From assembly GCA_905250115.1 (NCBI GenBank), contig CAJNOI010000004.1, positions 1,278,621-1,342,620 of the forward strand: 64,000 nucleotides of DNA, given 5' to 3'. This DNA is from Adineta steineri. Taxonomy: Eukaryota; Rotifera; Eurotatoria; Adinetida; Adinetidae. Under the pieces are notes generated by a model. It searched no databases. It was not told the DNA's origin and saw nothing but the letters and a program-made list of their open reading frames with translations. This document shows, piece after piece, positions 38,693 to 49,705 of the stretch; the stretch's first letter is position 1, and each line of letters starts with the position of its first letter. A program made the translations under genes and the position numbers.

Positions 38693-39298
38693 TTAATCAA
38701 TACAAACGACAGAGTATAGTACAGCAGCTTGTGTACTGCTGGAGTTGCTTCCACTGGTATCAGCCGTTGCGTACACACAACAGAGAAAGCAAAGGACCCA
38801 TAAGAACATTATGAAATAGACCAAATTGGGAGCAAGTTCATTACATTTTATAGAATCGTATGAAAAATGCAAAGGGTACCACACGAATCCCTAAATACAA
38901 ATCACGTACTATTGATACAGTTTATATTATAGATATTATGTAACTGTACCATGAAAGCCCAGATCGTAAAGAAAATAAACGCTAGAGTAATTGCAACATT
39001 AACTACATGAGCACACTCATTGGTTTCAGCGTAAATAGAGATACACACCTAAAAAGTCAAATCAATGAATATATCTTAATAATTGACTAAACAAGTTCTA
39101 TAAGTAACTTACGCAACATATTATTAAACAACAAGTTCCAATTCCTACTGCACTAAGGACGATCAACCAAATAGGTAGTAGTAGTTCCTGCGGACATTGA
39201 ACTATTCTAGTCACACCGATAACAAGTATGACAACGAAAGGAACAGCAACGACTATAGCGCATAGGATGCTTGCTGTATGACTGCCACTACACTTCAT
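38693..39298 (-). CDS. Small four-helix membrane protein, TMEM272-like
   Basis: Three exons (39298-39113, 39048-38950, 38890-38693) join in phase 0. Each of the first two carries a hydrophobic helix pattern, and the CPQELLLPIWLIVLSAVGIG segment (Cys then Pro before helix 2) is the TMEM272 layout. The final exon has FVWYPLHF then LVYFIMFLWVLCFLCCV. The protein is Cys-rich. The sequence continues open upstream of the ATG to an acceptor at about 39329, so another 5' coding exon is possible. Function unknown for this family. Confidence 0.65.
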
Positions 39299-40349
39299 TT
39301 CTTCCGATGAAATAGATCGATATACTCTAAAATGTAAAGAACATTATTAAATTCGAAAGGCTCCGTACTTTAGATTGAGAGTTTTTTAAAAATTCGTAAA
39401 CTCAAAATGGTTTCGTATATTTTCTGTCATATTCTTTTAGCTATAATGTAGTTGAACAAGCCAAGAAATTTTTATACGAGATCTTCCATCAGTTCAAAAA
39501 GTACTATAGATATGGTACTTTTCACATGAAGTTTTCACCATACTATCGAATAAAAAAAATCATCTTATTTCTTTTGAAATTCCACAACGTCTAATATATT
39601 GACGGCGTAAAACCAAGCTAGTGGTAAGGAAAGGAAGCGCTATAGGTTATCAAGATGACATAAACGAAGCAATAGAAAAGTAGGCACGTGTGCTCTTCTT
39701 ACTTCCACTTATTCACTATCAGTTTTCGTTGGTGTCTTCCAATTTCATGGCATTTACACGGAGAAGAATCGATGGATAATGATTTCACACACTGTTCTCC
39801 TTAAATGTTATCCTTTACCACCCTATCACCAATCGTGGCACTTCCAACAAAGCCGTTATAAAGTAAAAAATTATTATCTGTTCGTTTGGTACTATTAAGA
39901 ATACTTCTTTTCTTATGTTTCTTTTAATATCCAAAGAGAAAAGTAATATAAAGAAGCTTCATCATTCTATTGGAAATCTAAATCAACGAACAGCTGTTTA
40001 CCATACATAAACTTCTTCGGCTGCTAGTTCAAAAACCTTTATTCATTCGGATGCAAAGGAATCATGTGCTACTGTTACTTCTTCCACACATGCATATTTG
40101 CCCGCTTTTGTTTTTATAAAAGGTTCTTTGTCTCCTCTAACGTGATCTATTAACGAGAATTCTTCTCTCTAGAGAGTAAAAAATATATACCAAAGAGGGA
40201 TGAGGGAGTGAATGGTTGTGAGCTTGTGAATGGGTGGTAGTCTTCTCTTCACTCACATTCATATCCACTCCCACACCCACACCCACACCCACACCCACAC
40301 CCACACCCACCCCAAAAAATGTCAGTTCGTTATATTTGTCAAAGAATAA
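39299..40349. other. Intergenic region with telomere-like repeat
   Basis: Separates the two membrane-protein genes. Its right end holds the hexamer array at 40262-40313. No other gene seen. Confidence 0.5.
40262..40313. repeat. (CCCACA)n hexamer array, telomere-like
   Basis: About seven consecutive ACCCAC units, i.e. TGTGGG on the other strand, which is the reported bdelloid telomere repeat. A G-rich arm (GAGGGAGTG, GAATGGGTGG) lies 60-70 bp to the left at about 40198-40237, giving an inverted layout. Confidence 0.85.
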
Positions 40350-41315
40350 TTATTGGCGACCAAGTGCTGCTCTGTTTATTCGCCCGACTGTTAAACGAGT
40401 TGGGAGTGGTATTTCTGGATTAACACGACGCTCTACTCGCCAAAACAGAAAGAGTTTGGTGCATTTTGTTCGCCATTGAGGAAGTGATGGAACAATTGCA
40501 AATGGAGTGAATAATATAATCCAGAAACACAAAAGTATACTATTTGCAAAATAATCAGCGGCTACAGTTCGCGGTATACCAGCTGAATATGCAGCATATA
40601 GAAGCATTGTTGGAAATGATATACAAAAATAGAGAGCTGAGATTGGTAGTAGTTGAGCTGCCATTCTCTTGTAATTTCTCCATTCAACTCTTTGATGAAT
40701 CTGATATTTTTGATAAATCACACGCACAAGAAGAACTACACTAAATATAACCACAATAAACGTCGGCAGTATATAATGAAAAATACTATCCAATAGAGCA
40801 ATCCAATCAATGGCAAGAATACATAAGTAACGAGCACATTGCTTCTTATTGTAGTTGAATGGAATGTCACAAGGTAGAATGAGTAGTGTAATACAATAAA
40901 ATATTAAAGGCCAAACAATACATATAATCAACGGAAGATAATGAAAGACAAAGCGCTTTCTTGCTGTTGCAAACCACCTATGATGAAATATAAGAATATG
41001 TCGCTCGATCGATGCCCATGCCATCAAAAGATATGCTATTACCAATCCAGATGCACTAATAAATACCCAAGCGAGACAAAATGCAGGTGTAGATGACAGA
41101 ACAATGTCAGTGCGATAAAAATAACCAGTCCACACATAATCTGTAACAGTTGAGATAAGACCAACACATAGAAGTAGAATAATAACATGATTGTTAAGAG
41201 CTGTTCGAAGTGCTTGACTGCTAAGAAGATGATAGAGATTGAAGATAGCAACGATAACAGATAGGATGAGTGGAACGAGAAGAAGCCATGAGTGAAGTAT
41301 AAGAGAGACTGCCAT
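40350..41315 (-). CDS. Class A-like G protein-coupled receptor
   Basis: 321 residues from the ATG at 41315, with seven hydrophobic segments. TM1 is about residues 8-30, and TM3 ends in WASIERHILIFH, where ERH replaces DRY. TM4 has the conserved Trp-Pro (IVWPLIFY), followed by an extracellular Cys pair region, TM5, TM6 with a proline (FCISFPTMLLY) and TM7 with ILFTPFAIVPS in place of NPxxY. The short C-tail is basic. The frame is open to an ATG at 41471, but that stretch contains an acceptor-like TTTTTTAG and is not receptor-like, so I prefer the inner start. ERH-type orphan receptors of this length are abundant in bdelloids as far as I know. Ligand unknown. Confidence 0.8.
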   Translation of the reverse strand: MAVSLILHSWLLLVPLILSVIVAIFNLYHLLSSQALRTALNNHVIILLLCVGLISTVTDYVWTGYFYRTDIVLSSTPAFCLAWVFISASGLVIAYLLMAWASIERHILIFHHRWFATARKRFVFHYLPLIICIVWPLIFYCITLLILPCDIPFNYNKKQCARYLCILAIDWIALLDSIFHYILPTFIVVIFSVVLLVRVIYQKYQIHQRVEWRNYKRMAAQLLPISALYFCISFPTMLLYAAYSAGIPRTVAADYFANSILLCFWIILFTPFAIVPSLPQWRTKCTKLFLFWRVERRVNPEIPLPTRLTVGRINRAALGRQ

Positions 41316-41946
41316 TGAAACTATTATTTGTACTTGATACCCACTAAAAAATAAAAATAAACATTGAACTAAAGAGTGAGAAAAAATGCATTTAGACTTC
41401 AACTGTAGATCAACAACCTGTCGCACTAATAAAAAGTCTTCACAAATGACATACTCTTCAACATTTTTCATTTACAAGATTTTATTATCTGTTTTTCTCA
41501 GCTTTTAATTTAAGTCTTTTGTCTGTCGGATATTATAAAAATGTCAAATTATATAAGACGAAGACGAAAAAACTCATTATCGTATTCTGAACTGCTGGCA
41601 AAAAAGATGCATCATTGTAAATATACAAAGAAATAAATTTTTAATAAAAGAAAAAAAAATATAATATTTAACAGACGCGCCATAAAGAGTAAAGAGTTCA
41701 ATATATTACAAATATCTCGCTCGTTTAGTCTATTTTTTTTAAATGCGCAATTTAATTCCCTACAAAACCATATGAAGAGAACTCTTTCAATAAATGATAA
41801 TGGAATTGTATCTGATCAATACTAAAATGCTCCAAAATGGCCTACCGTCAAATGTATATGTATCTAAAACAAATTATTTCACTTCTTCTGGGCAAATAGA
41901 TACCAAACGCCACTTTAAAGCACTTTTTCTATGTTTTTATTTGTAG

Positions 41947-42005
41947 AGTGTGGGTGTGGATTTGGGTGTTCTACTTATCTCTGTGCCACACCCACTCACA
42001 CCCTC
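41947..42005. repeat. G-rich/C-rich inverted arm pair
   Basis: GTGTGGGTGTGG on the left and CCACACCCACTCACACCC on the right, separated by about 30 bp, can pair as a hairpin. It abuts repeat copy B on its left side. Confidence 0.7.
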
Positions 42006-42650
42006 AAGATTGTTGTACCTATATATGTATTATTTTTTTATATTAAAAAATGAAACTAGCATAAATTGTTTCTTCGATGGCAGCAAAGTAGTTTTTTATT
42101 AGTGATATTCTATATCATCAGTTATAGAAAAATAAATAATATAACGAGGTTGAATACTAAAGCTTTTCGTTTTCAACTTACTTTAAAAATATTAAATTTC
42201 AACGACACATTTGAATGCATAGAACTATTTAATAATTTATTGACTTTACCAATTTCAAAACGAACTTTCTCTTTTTATGAGCTTGACATAAGTTAATTTT
42301 GAGTATTTAAAATAGAGAAATAGAACAAAAATCTATCATAATATTTCTATTTCACAGAAAAGAATGAAAAGATCTTTTTCAATATATATGTGCATACAAT
42401 ATCTTGAAATAATCGTAACTTTTCTTCATATATTATGACATTTATAAATTCTTAAAACAATCTTTTAACGATCGTAACATTATTCCATTTTAAACATAAT
42501 TAATTTTCATACTTTTTAACGCTATATCATCCAAGATTAATTCTAGCAACAAAACTTTCATAAACTTCAATAATATGGTTTTGTTTGCTGAGAAATCTTT
42601 CACTATCTTCTCAAGTTGTCAATTGAACTTTCCTTAGATACTCTATATTA
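42005..42650 (+). repeat. Dispersed repeat, copy B
   Basis: Same orientation and order of blocks as 37880-38260, with about 250 bp of extra sequence in the middle. It is flanked on both sides by TGTGGG-type arm pairs. Confidence 0.65.
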
Positions 42651-42705
42651 GGGTGGGTGTGGGTGTTGTATTATTCTCATCTCGTACCAATACCACCCAC
42701 ACTCT
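42651..42705. repeat. G-rich/C-rich inverted arm pair
   Basis: GGGTGGGTGTGGGTGTTG on the left and CCAATACCACCCACACTC on the right, with a short AT-rich spacer. Confidence 0.7.
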
Positions 42706-44437
42706 CTAGTGATTGCTACGTCTCGTTAAAACAAAAGATAACAAACCATATTATAAAGTTGTCATTCTTCATGCTCTTTATCAGTTTGTACAATGTTTTG
42801 TTTCATAGAGAGTTTATTATTATTTCAACGGATTTGATAACACAGCATTTATTGATCATCCTACTAATGTTACTATGCTAATCAGAAATAAAGATATTAT
42901 TGTAGAGTAAGGACGTATTTTTGATATAAAACATAGATAAGCTATGGAATATAATGATAAGTTTCAGCCATTTGAATTCTATGTTTTGATCATAAATGGG
43001 CATCAACGAAGTATGAATCGTACTGTACAAAAATGATCTTTTATCGATGATTCGTACATGTAATATGGAAAGAACGACTGAGTTGTTATCGAAACTTTTC
43101 TCTTTTTTTGAGCAGTCAGCATTTGCTTAATGTTCCATTGCTCTTCTTCTCCTCCGCTCTAGTAATACTTACGACGAAGAATAAGAACGAAAGAAGCATT
43201 GTCACTCATGTATCGCTTGTTTCCATAATGGGAGATGTTTTCCATTTTTTATCTGTAACGATGACATAATAAGAAAGAAAAAACAACTAACCTATTTATG
43301 AATACACATATAATCAGACTGTTCGCCACTACGTAGAAAAATCTTGCATATTATTTTCGCCCTCCCAGATTACTCTTTTCATAGAACAGAAAGATGGTTC
43401 TTCTTTTTTCTATCAAGTAACTTCCTATAACATAACAGAAGAAGAAAAAAACCTATATCGAATCGAGTGTTGACATTCTTTATACTAGCAGAGAATTATT
43501 TATCACTTACCACTTGAAATATAAGCCATATATCATTCACGGGCTATACATAAATATATACATATACATATACCTATCCACATATATTCATATCAGAATT
43601 GTTGTAATATTGTTACTGAAGGTAAGGTTGAATGCTAGTTTCTTTTTTTTCTCTTATAATCAACATTCATTGTATTAGAAGAAATAGAAAAGAAGCATGA
43701 AAAACCTTAGCTAAGTTCAATATTACGACATCATTATCTATCAGTATTCTCGATACTAATTAGAAATATATGAGATGCAAGCTATTAGGGAGTTGGGTAT
43801 CGATTTGATCTCTTAATTTTCGTATCAATTTTTGGTCTATAACCTGAACTCAGTGAGTATTCGAATTCGAATATAGAGAAGCAGTTGACTTCACTCATGG
43901 AAGTGAATCTTCAAAGTTTTGTCAATAGTTGCGTCTTGTCATCGGCATAATTGTATTGAATGAAAGACAACTTGATCAGCAACGTACGTTTATTTTATTT
44001 AATTAATTATCTATTTATTTATACAGAATCATAACATCTTGTTGGTGTTCCATCTCTGGATACTTCTCTCTGAAAGAAAACTAATATTTGTACATACTAA
44101 GATTGTAGAAAGGTGTGGGTGTAGGTCCTAGGTCAACAGTTACGATGAGTTACGGATACGTTTGGTAAGAACAGTATTACAGTCGTATATTGTCGCGTCG
44201 TAAACGACCGAATACAAGCATTGCATGCGGCGGAATACACATCCATGAAATCCAAGTGAAATTTTTTAGAAATCTAATAAAATCCGAGAGAAATTTATGT
44301 ATAATCTCATAAAGTTTTTGAGAAATCTTCTTTAAAATACTTCTATTATCACCGCAGACATGAAATCATAAGGTCAATGACTAAGAATGACCTCCTAAAA
44401 TTACAATGGACCCTTATGAGTATCTTTATATATGTCC

Positions 44438-46229
44438 CAGGCAAAATTAAATTTTAGACAAAATTAAACAGGCAAAACTTGCTTTTCTTTCCGCATGAAA
44501 ACTTAATTTTTGTTTTTGGTCGGATAAATTAGTAACAATTGATAAGATAAATAACGTATCAATTGATTACCTCACTCATGAAAAAAAATTTATGAACTTC
44601 TTTAAAACAGTTTCCGTTATATTTTGTTTTAAACATCTACCGCACTCTACATTTTCCTAAAACTATATTGTCTTTTTATTGAATATGTCACAGTTGACAT
44701 GAAAATTCAGTTGAGTTTGGAATGCTCGAAAATCTAAAAGAAAAAAAATATCGAAAAAGATTTTTCTATTATAATAAAATACGTTATTTTTATAATATCG
44801 TCCAACAAAAAAAACATATATTAAGAACAACTAATAAAAAATTAGGTGACTCATTGTATCATATATGTTTTTTTCCGATTTTTTTGTGTTTTCTGTGCGC
44901 GTCATTTAGAATTAAAAGAAAAAATATCGGCAAGATTTTTTTGTTAGAATAAAATAAATAATTTGTTTACTAGTTTCCAAGAAAACATATTAAAAACGTT
45001 GAATAAGAAATTGAGCGAACTCATTGTATCATATATTTGATTTTTTCTGAAAATTTTTGTGTTTTTGTGTGCTCCTTATTTAATATATACTAATTTATTC
45101 AAGGTTTAGTATTATAAAAATATAAAATAATTGGTCGTCTCATCTCATAATATATTGTTACATAGTTTTCCTAAAATCATTATTTCCATAAATTTTCTAT
45201 ATGAAAAAATTTTGCTAAGATCAACTAAATTAAATTTTTAAGACGCTTGTGTAAATAAACTGTATTCTGTTTATCGCGGTACGTTACTATGAAACACATA
45301 ATGATTAAACATAAGCTATGACGACATTTTTAATTAGATAAATCGATGTATTTTGTTTTTATAATTAAAATATTATTATTTGATGGAAATATTTAATGAG
45401 AAAATAATACATATTCGCACGTCTCCGTTGCCTTATGTTTATTTAACTACTGACTTTCCTTTTTCTTGAATGTGATCGTAAATTTGAAAATCTGTTTATC
45501 ATATTTCTTTCTTTGATTTTATCATCACACGTAATAAATATAATTTAACTGAAAATATTCATGTCTTTTCCTTTGTAACCGATTCTAAAAATACTTACAA
45601 AATCTCAATTACAGAAGAAAAAAATCTACGTAAAACTCTCTTATATTTACCATATTATTCTCCATCAATAAAAATCGATTTTTTAATCTTGTTATCATAA
45701 AAAAGAAATACAACATAATAAAAACTGAACAATTCATTTTCTAGCAAATAATCAATATCCCCATGTCCCCATTATCGAAAAAATAGTTAATATATTTAAA
45801 AACGAAAAACTAACAAAATCAATTCCACGTAATCGGAAATACTCTATTATCATAAAAATTCTTCTTAAAATCTACATACAATTTATTATTAACGGAAATA
45901 TAATAATTTCATAAAACTAAAACTAACCTTCTTCTAATTCTATTTATAAATAGCTTATAGCTATACAAGACTACAAAAGCTTCGAAAAAAAAATTATTTT
46001 ATTAATTTTAAACCTATTTCAAACTCATCTGCGACAAATATAACTTGCGAACTCTACATCTTTCTAAAATTATATTCATTTTTTATTGAATACAACGTAA
46101 GAACTTTACAACTTTGAAAAACTTAAAATAATAATAACAACTGAGTTATTTTTTGAATTTTTAAAATCATATGATCATAGAATCATTTTAAAATCAAGTT
46201 TAATTTTGCCTAAACCTTAATTCTGCCTG
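44438..46229. mobile_element. Putative non-autonomous DNA transposon with CAGGCAAAATTAA-type ends
   Basis: The left end begins CAGGCAAAATTAA at 44438. The right end closes with TTAATTCTGCCTG at 46229, an inverted match with one or two changes. Further subterminal inverted matches occur (TTAATTTTGCC near 46205). Direct repeats of roughly 170-190 bp lie inside, at 44740-44900 and 44915-45060. No transposase frame is present, and I see no clear target-site duplication. Confidence 0.4.
44740..45065 (+). repeat. Two imperfect tandem units of about 170-190 bp
   Basis: Both units contain AAAAATATCG, then AAGATTTTT, then ACTCATTGTATCATATAT in the same order, and both end in a T-rich GTGTTTT stretch. 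Confidence 0.55.
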
Positions 46230-46464
46230 ACACAACTCTCCGAGGGAAACCTATTCTTTAACGAGCGCAAAGTAGAAATCATTAAAATATGAAGTTAAAG
46301 GAGGGATATCGGATTGGAAAACATTATTTGCAGCACTTTTAAAAAGAGACTTTCTTTTTATCAATTACTTTTATTTCAAAATTTCTACAGATTTTTGACT
46401 TTTTATTTGGGAGAGGGGGAAAATCTGACGCACTGGATTTAAAATAAGCATATTCACATACGAA

Positions 46465-46533
46465 GGGTGAGTATGGGTGTGGTAGTTCTTATGACATCGA
46501 CAATAAACATGTACACCCACACCCTCCCTCAAG
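46465..46533. repeat. G-rich/C-rich inverted arm pair
   Basis: GGGTGAGTATGGGTGTGG on the left and TACACCCACACCCTCCCTC on the right, 30 bp apart, about 150 bp upstream of the MMP gene. Confidence 0.65.
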
Positions 46534-46687
46534 ATGGATCCTTGACATTTATTCTATTTTTCTCGGTGTTTTTTCTTTTCGTTCCTTCCTCTCTTCACTT
46601 TGGTGAGGAAAAAAAGATGAGAGCTAGATCAAACTAAAAATATATAATCTTTACTTTTATTCATTATTCCTAATTTTAGAACAAAAA

Positions 46688-47974
46688 ATGCAATGGTTTT
46701 CGTTATTCATTCTTTGTGCCCTTGTATGTACCGTTCTATGTGACAAACCTACTAAAAAACCTTCATCGAAGTTCAAGACCACGAGAAAACCACTTCAGAA
46801 AAAGCCTGATTCGAAGACTGTCGCCGTAAAGCCGAACATAGATGTCTACAAATATCTCACAAAATTTGGCTATAATCCATGTGCAAATTCTACTAAGTCG
46901 AAGCCAACAGATGAATCTGGTCCATTATGTTCTACAAATCTGGCATCGATGGTTGAAGCCTTTCAAATCGCTTATGGCTTAAATGTAACTAAGAAACTCG
47001 ATGCCGCTACAGAGAAGCTGATGCGAACACCGCGATGTAGTCTGCCAGATTATCCACCAGCATTTACCGATAGAGGAAAGCTGTGGTACGTCTTCTCTTG
47101 TTTCTTTCTGTGCTTTTGAAGTAGCCAAAATAGTCGTGCCTTATAATCATGATCTAGATAACATAAATGTTATGTCATTTTACGGCGAGAGAATTGATAA
47201 AAAAATCTTAACATTCCATTGCAGACTAATATAATTTATAAACGTTTCTATACGGTAGATATAGACATGTATGTGTAGGCTATGCGATCAAAAAATGTAA
47301 TGTATCGTATATTTTAATCGAAAAACCATACAGTGGGACGACTTGAAGTGTTGATATGAACAACAAGCAGAAGTTAATTAATTATGTTAGAATTTTTCTA
47401 TTCTAGGCCAAAGAATCGCACACTCACGTGGAAACTGGAAAACAGTCGTTCGCCCTTCGACAAATCAAAAATTCGTAAATATATTCAACAAGCATTTAAT
47501 GATTGGGCCATTCATAGTGGATTAACCTTTCGCGAAGCATCTGAGAATGCAAAAGCTGATTTTACTTTGACTTTTGCGAATGATGAACATGGAGATGGAT
47601 TTCCACATGACGGGCCTGGAGGAACTCTAGCTCATGCTTTCCCTCCCTGGGATCCTCGCACTCGCGGAACATCTCATTATGATCTCGCGGAAGATTGGTC
47701 GGACACGTAAGTAGAGTAAACACTGCTATGTTTTTAATTGGTTCGTAACTTGATTTTGAAGGTATGATGGTGTGGGTATTAATTTTCGCCTAGTTGCCTC
47801 GCATGAAATCGGACACAATCTTGGACTTGGACATAACACTCTAGAATCCAAAGCACTTATGAATCCATATTATCAACTATTTGAACCAACGGACATGTTA
47901 CCGAAACCAGTAAGTAAAGTACTTCTTCGCTTCATAAACCATCCTCATATGTAACCTCTGCACAGATATATTAA
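46688..47974 (+). CDS. Minimal matrix metalloproteinase (secreted matrixin)
   Basis: Zinc endopeptidase of family M10A. Exons 46688-47085, 47407-47706, 47762-47909 and 47966-47974 join in frame. A signal peptide (MQWFSLFILCALVCTVLC) is followed by a Lys/Pro/Thr-rich stretch and a peptidoglycan-binding-like prodomain (MVEAFQIAYGLNVT). The cysteine switch reads PRCSLPD instead of PRCGVPD. The catalytic domain has GDGFPHDGPGGTLAHAF for the structural Zn/Ca site, the active site HEIGHNLGLGH, and the Met-turn ALMNPYY. It ends about 20 residues later with no hemopexin domain, like matrilysins. The first intron is long (321 bp). An ATTTTAG acceptor lies just upstream of the ATG, a possible trans-splice site. 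Confidence 0.92.
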
Positions 47975-48384
47975 ATCGTAATCGTCCACGAGTTGACACT
48001 ACGTAACTCTCTTTCGCTTTCCAAATTGTTAGTACTCGACAACCATTCAGTCACTATATGTGTATCGAATAGTGTGGGAGCTAAAACTATTTTTTAAAAA
48101 GTTGGTAGTTGACAAAACTGATGTAGTTAATGGTTATAACTACGGTTGATAGTTATAGCTCAATTAACTTTTTGGCCAAAAAGTTATTATCAGAGTTATA
48201 ACTACACTAGTTTTAACTCCCACACTGGTATAGAACCACTTCTTAATAGATTATATTTCAAATGTTCCTCGATTAGAATTTTCAATGCACTCACAAATAG
48301 AAACAAGGAATCGAAAATATTTCTACTTAAGATACTCTTTTCGATGTTTCTCCTTACTGAAGTTTTTACTATTGAAATGACTAT
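47975..48384. other. Intergenic region with a MITE
   Basis: Holds the 156-bp inverted-repeat element at 48071-48226 and the flanks of the MMP and lectin 1 genes. Confidence 0.5.
48071..48226. mobile_element. Small MITE with 19-bp terminal inverted repeats
   Basis: Starts AGTGTGGGAGCTAAAACTA and ends TAGTTTTAACTCCCACACT; the ends pair at 18 of 19 positions. The interior is itself partly palindromic (GTTATAACTAC). TA-containing flanks fit a Tc1/mariner-type origin, but the target duplication is not clean. Confidence 0.7.
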
Positions 48385-49695
48385 ATGAATGTGATGAGAG
48401 TGTTATCGATCCTAGTACTTCTATTATTATCAAAATCGACACTGATACTAATCGATATACCAAAAGTAAGTATTGGAACGTCATTGAACACTACACTGCG
48501 TAGTGCATTATATTTAAAATTTAAAATATAATTAAGCAATGTGCTTAATTTTAGACTGCCTACCAAGTAAAAGACCACGAAATAGAACTGATCTTCTATT
48601 TAAGCTTGTTCTCATTTGATAGTTCTTTCAATCTCTCTAATCATCCTATGATATTTATCAGAAGTTAATATACATACACCTAATATAATGCGTTGAAATG
48701 GATTATATTAGCGTTCCTTTTAGTAATACCTAATTGTGTGAATCATTCTCCACCTGTGAGACGTGCCACGACTGAATAGTTGTGAGAAGAAAATTGATCT
48801 ATCGCTTATGAAAGTGTCCGCAATTGAAAGTGCCTTGAACGCTTCGAATTTATTTGTATCATCCCAGTACACAACTGATATTATTCTTAAAAGAAAACAA
48901 AATTTGATAATTGGCTTTGTCAACTTTAGGATCAGATGCAAATTCGAATGCTTTACCAGACTACAGGGGTCCCGCCTACAGCAATCCCACCTACAGCAAC
49001 CCCGCCTACAGCGACCAAACCAACAACGACAAACAAGAAAGGTCATAATAGTTTTTCTATTTATGCATCTTGCTTTGATATTCAGATCTTTTGTATATTT
49101 TCGCACGTCACTCTCCGAAGCAATACTAAGATGTCTCTGTGACGAAATTTGTCATCTGACTTCCTACGTCAGTGAGACACGGAACGTATATCAGCGGATG
49201 TTCGTTACTTCTCTCAAAGCGTTTATCTCTTGAATCACATCACACCTTACGTAATTACGAAAAAACCTTAGCGATTTATCCATTTTCTCTTCAACATTTT
49301 ACCAATTTTGTTTCTTTGCATTGATAGTTTCCAGTTTCTTGCGGTTTCCTTTCTACTCGTTGATTAAGCTGAAAGTATTCGGAAAGCTTCCCTTTGCTTA
49401 CGTTAGTGTCAGTAGTATCTATACATCGGAATTTTTTTCCAATGTTTTGAGTTAGCAGAAATATGGTTTCAGTCACGAAATTTTAACAACATCTCTTTAT
49501 TGAGGTTCAATGGTGCTAACTATTTAGTTCGATACGTTCATTCATTATGAATTTTCCTTTTATGTCTTTAACGACAATAGGTATAGTATCAAGTAGTGTA
49601 TATGGTGGCGGCGGCGGAAGCCCATTTAATGATATGAACATTTTCGGTAATTCGAAGATATTTATTCCTAAAACAATTCACATGGTACAAACAAA
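48385..49695 (+). CDS. Jacalin-like lectin 1, cut by an assembly gap
   Basis: Exon 1 (48385-48465) encodes a signal peptide with a poly-Leu core. Exon 2 (48930-49041) is a Thr/Pro linker (PPTAIPPTATPPTATKPTTT). Exon 3 (from 49581) begins GIVSSSVYGGGGGSPFND, the start of a jacalin beta-prism fold, and runs into the N gap. Phases (0, then 1) agree. The missing end should resemble lectin 2. The donor GTCATA of exon 2 is weak. From 49094 on, the locus is almost identical to 52570-53171, but the two N-terminal exons are different. Confidence 0.7.
49094..49695 (+). repeat. Segmental duplication, copy 1 (pairs with 52570-53171)
   Basis: About 600 bp with only scattered single-base differences from 52570-53171, offset 3476 bp, covering intron and the first jacalin exon. 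After the gap, 49706-49754 again matches 54952-55000. The original duplicated unit was therefore longer, and its middle is hidden by the N run. Confidence 0.85.
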
Positions 49696-49705
49696 NNNNN
49701 NNNNN
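49696..49705. other. Assembly gap (10 N) hiding the end of lectin 1
   Basis: By comparison with lectin 2, about 1.8 kb (counterpart of 53172-54951) may be missing here, including the main jacalin exon. The size is an inference from the paralogue. Confidence 0.9.

Larger units (their letters stand above)
41472..46687. other. Repeat-rich intergenic region
   Basis: 5.2 kb without a convincing gene. It contains TGTGGG arm pairs (41947-42005, 42651-42705, 46465-46533), repeat copy B, and a putative 1.8 kb TIR-bounded element (44438-46229). Small open frames at 42066-42296, 42657-42881 and 44722-44952 have no recognisable content. Confidence 0.5.

Noticed and set aside
40234-40479. Plus-strand open frame with Thr-Pro repeats
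   Set aside because: Translation of the (CCCACA)n array running into antisense GPCR sequence.
41316-41471. N-terminal extension of the GPCR to the ATG at 41471
   Set aside because: Contains a TTTTTTAG acceptor-like site and no receptor-like content; the inner ATG precedes TM1 directly.
49123-49233. Conserved peptide-like frame ILRCLCDE...SETRNVYQRM at 49123 and 52599
   Set aside because: Identical because the whole segment, including intron, was duplicated recently; it lies in the intron of the lectin genes.
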